Part shown: positions 5,651-5,992 of the stretch, piece by piece
How positions within the stretch are numbered: position 1 is the first letter of the stretch
Layout of the letters: each line of letters starts with the position of its first letter
DNA from: Alphaproteobacteria bacterium
GTDB taxonomy: Bacteria > Pseudomonadota > Alphaproteobacteria > Rhizobiales > Devosiaceae
Reading direction: 5' to 3'
Assembly: GCA_024279575.1 (NCBI GenBank)
Contig: JAJRRJ010000176.1
Coordinates: 1-5,992, forward strand
Length of the DNA: 5,992 bases
Program-made: the position numbers and the translations under genes
Notes under the pieces: generated by a model
The model's input: the letters and a program-made list of their open reading frames with translations, nothing else
Told to the model about the DNA's origin: nothing
Database searches by the model: none

Positions 5651-5992
5651 CTAGGCGGCACTGCCCGATACTGAAACCGGTTTATCGTCATTGCTTTGCC
5701 ATCTCCATGCTGTCCAGATAATCACCAACATGCACAAGACTTCGATGCTTGCGATGAATATGTAATGCGGCATCAGCGATCCGCCGCCCACAACAAATAC
5801 AATTGTCGTCACAGCTATAATAATGTTTGCCCAGCGATTTGCCCTGATACTCAAAACCCGGGACAAGAAGATCATGGCCAGCGGAAACTGAATTTTTACC
5901 GCACCAAACAACATAAGCATTGCGATGGGCGTGCCACCGGCAAACGCTGCCAGTTCCTCGTGAATTCCCGGGATGTATAGTGAGAGAATATC
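5651..5992 (-). CDS. small membrane protein, DUF6326-like (5' end outside window)
   Basis: The frame runs in from the right edge and stops at TAG 5653-5651, giving the last 113 residues of a small integral membrane protein. Seen: DILSLYIPGIHEEL (fragment residues 1-14), a helix of about 21-46 ending in the typical FLSRVL, then RANRWANI (50-57), a helix of about 55-73 and a final helix of about 77-96 with the family-like pattern YIFIASIEVLCMLVIIWTAW. The tail is polar (98-113). This order resembles the DUF6326 family of roughly 140-residue, four-helix proteins, so the missing part should be the first helix. Function is unknown. An internal ATG at 5920 would give 89 residues, but coding similarity continues upstream of it to the window edge, so the true start lies outside. 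Confidence 0.75.
   Translation of the reverse strand, partial: DILSLYIPGIHEELAAFAGGTPIAMLMLFGAVKIQFPLAMIFLSRVLSIRANRWANIIIAVTTIVFVVGGGSLMPHYIFIASIEVLCMLVIIWTAWRWQSNDDKPVSVSGSAA

Noticed and set aside
5696..5980. 94-codon plus-strand frame near the right edge
   Set aside because: It is a shadow of the minus-strand DUF6326-like membrane protein, and its composition (Cys/His/Gln-rich) is not protein-like.

Overview
This window looks like ordinary chromosomal DNA from a Gram-negative bacterium. Pseudomonadota is likely and Alphaproteobacteria is my best guess. The reasons are family composition (RES, DUF808/YedI, single-chain iron-sulfur L-serine ammonia-lyase, EamA, ASCH, DUF6326-like), intermediate GC and compact bacterial gene spacing. 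No 16S, tRNA or other phylogenetic marker is present, so the taxon is an inference. I see no rRNA, tRNA, CRISPR array, insertion sequence or integrase.

Layout, left to right. Positions 1-232 (+) hold the last 76 codons of a RES-domain protein that begins outside the window. Positions 394-2075 (+) are a two-gene unit: a DUF808/YedI-like membrane protein whose stop codon overlaps the start of a six-helix voltage-gated potassium channel (ATGA overlap, so translational coupling is likely). A C-rich, gene-free spacer (2076-2264) separates this unit from a convergent sdaA-type L-serine ammonia-lyase (2265-3641, -). Across a 192-bp divergent gap lies an EamA/DMT-family transporter (3834-4679, +), followed 61 bp later by a small ASCH-domain protein (4741-5145, +). 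A hairpin follows the ASCH gene. On the minus strand come the decayed C-terminal remnant of a flavodoxin-family oxidoreductase (5272-5568) and the 3' part of a small DUF6326-like membrane protein cut by the right edge (5651-5992).

How the genes may work together. The overlap suggests that the YedI-like protein and the K+ channel act in one membrane process, perhaps ion or osmotic homeostasis; this is inferred only from arrangement. The serine deaminase and the divergent transporter could share a control region and both serve amino-acid handling, but the transporter's substrate cannot be read from sequence.

I did not find a convincing new biological system here. The items most worth a second look are the coupled DUF808-Kv pair, the RES protein cut at the left edge (its missing upstream neighbour decides whether it is a toxin), the flavodoxin pseudogene, and the small glycine-rich reading frame in front of sdaA.
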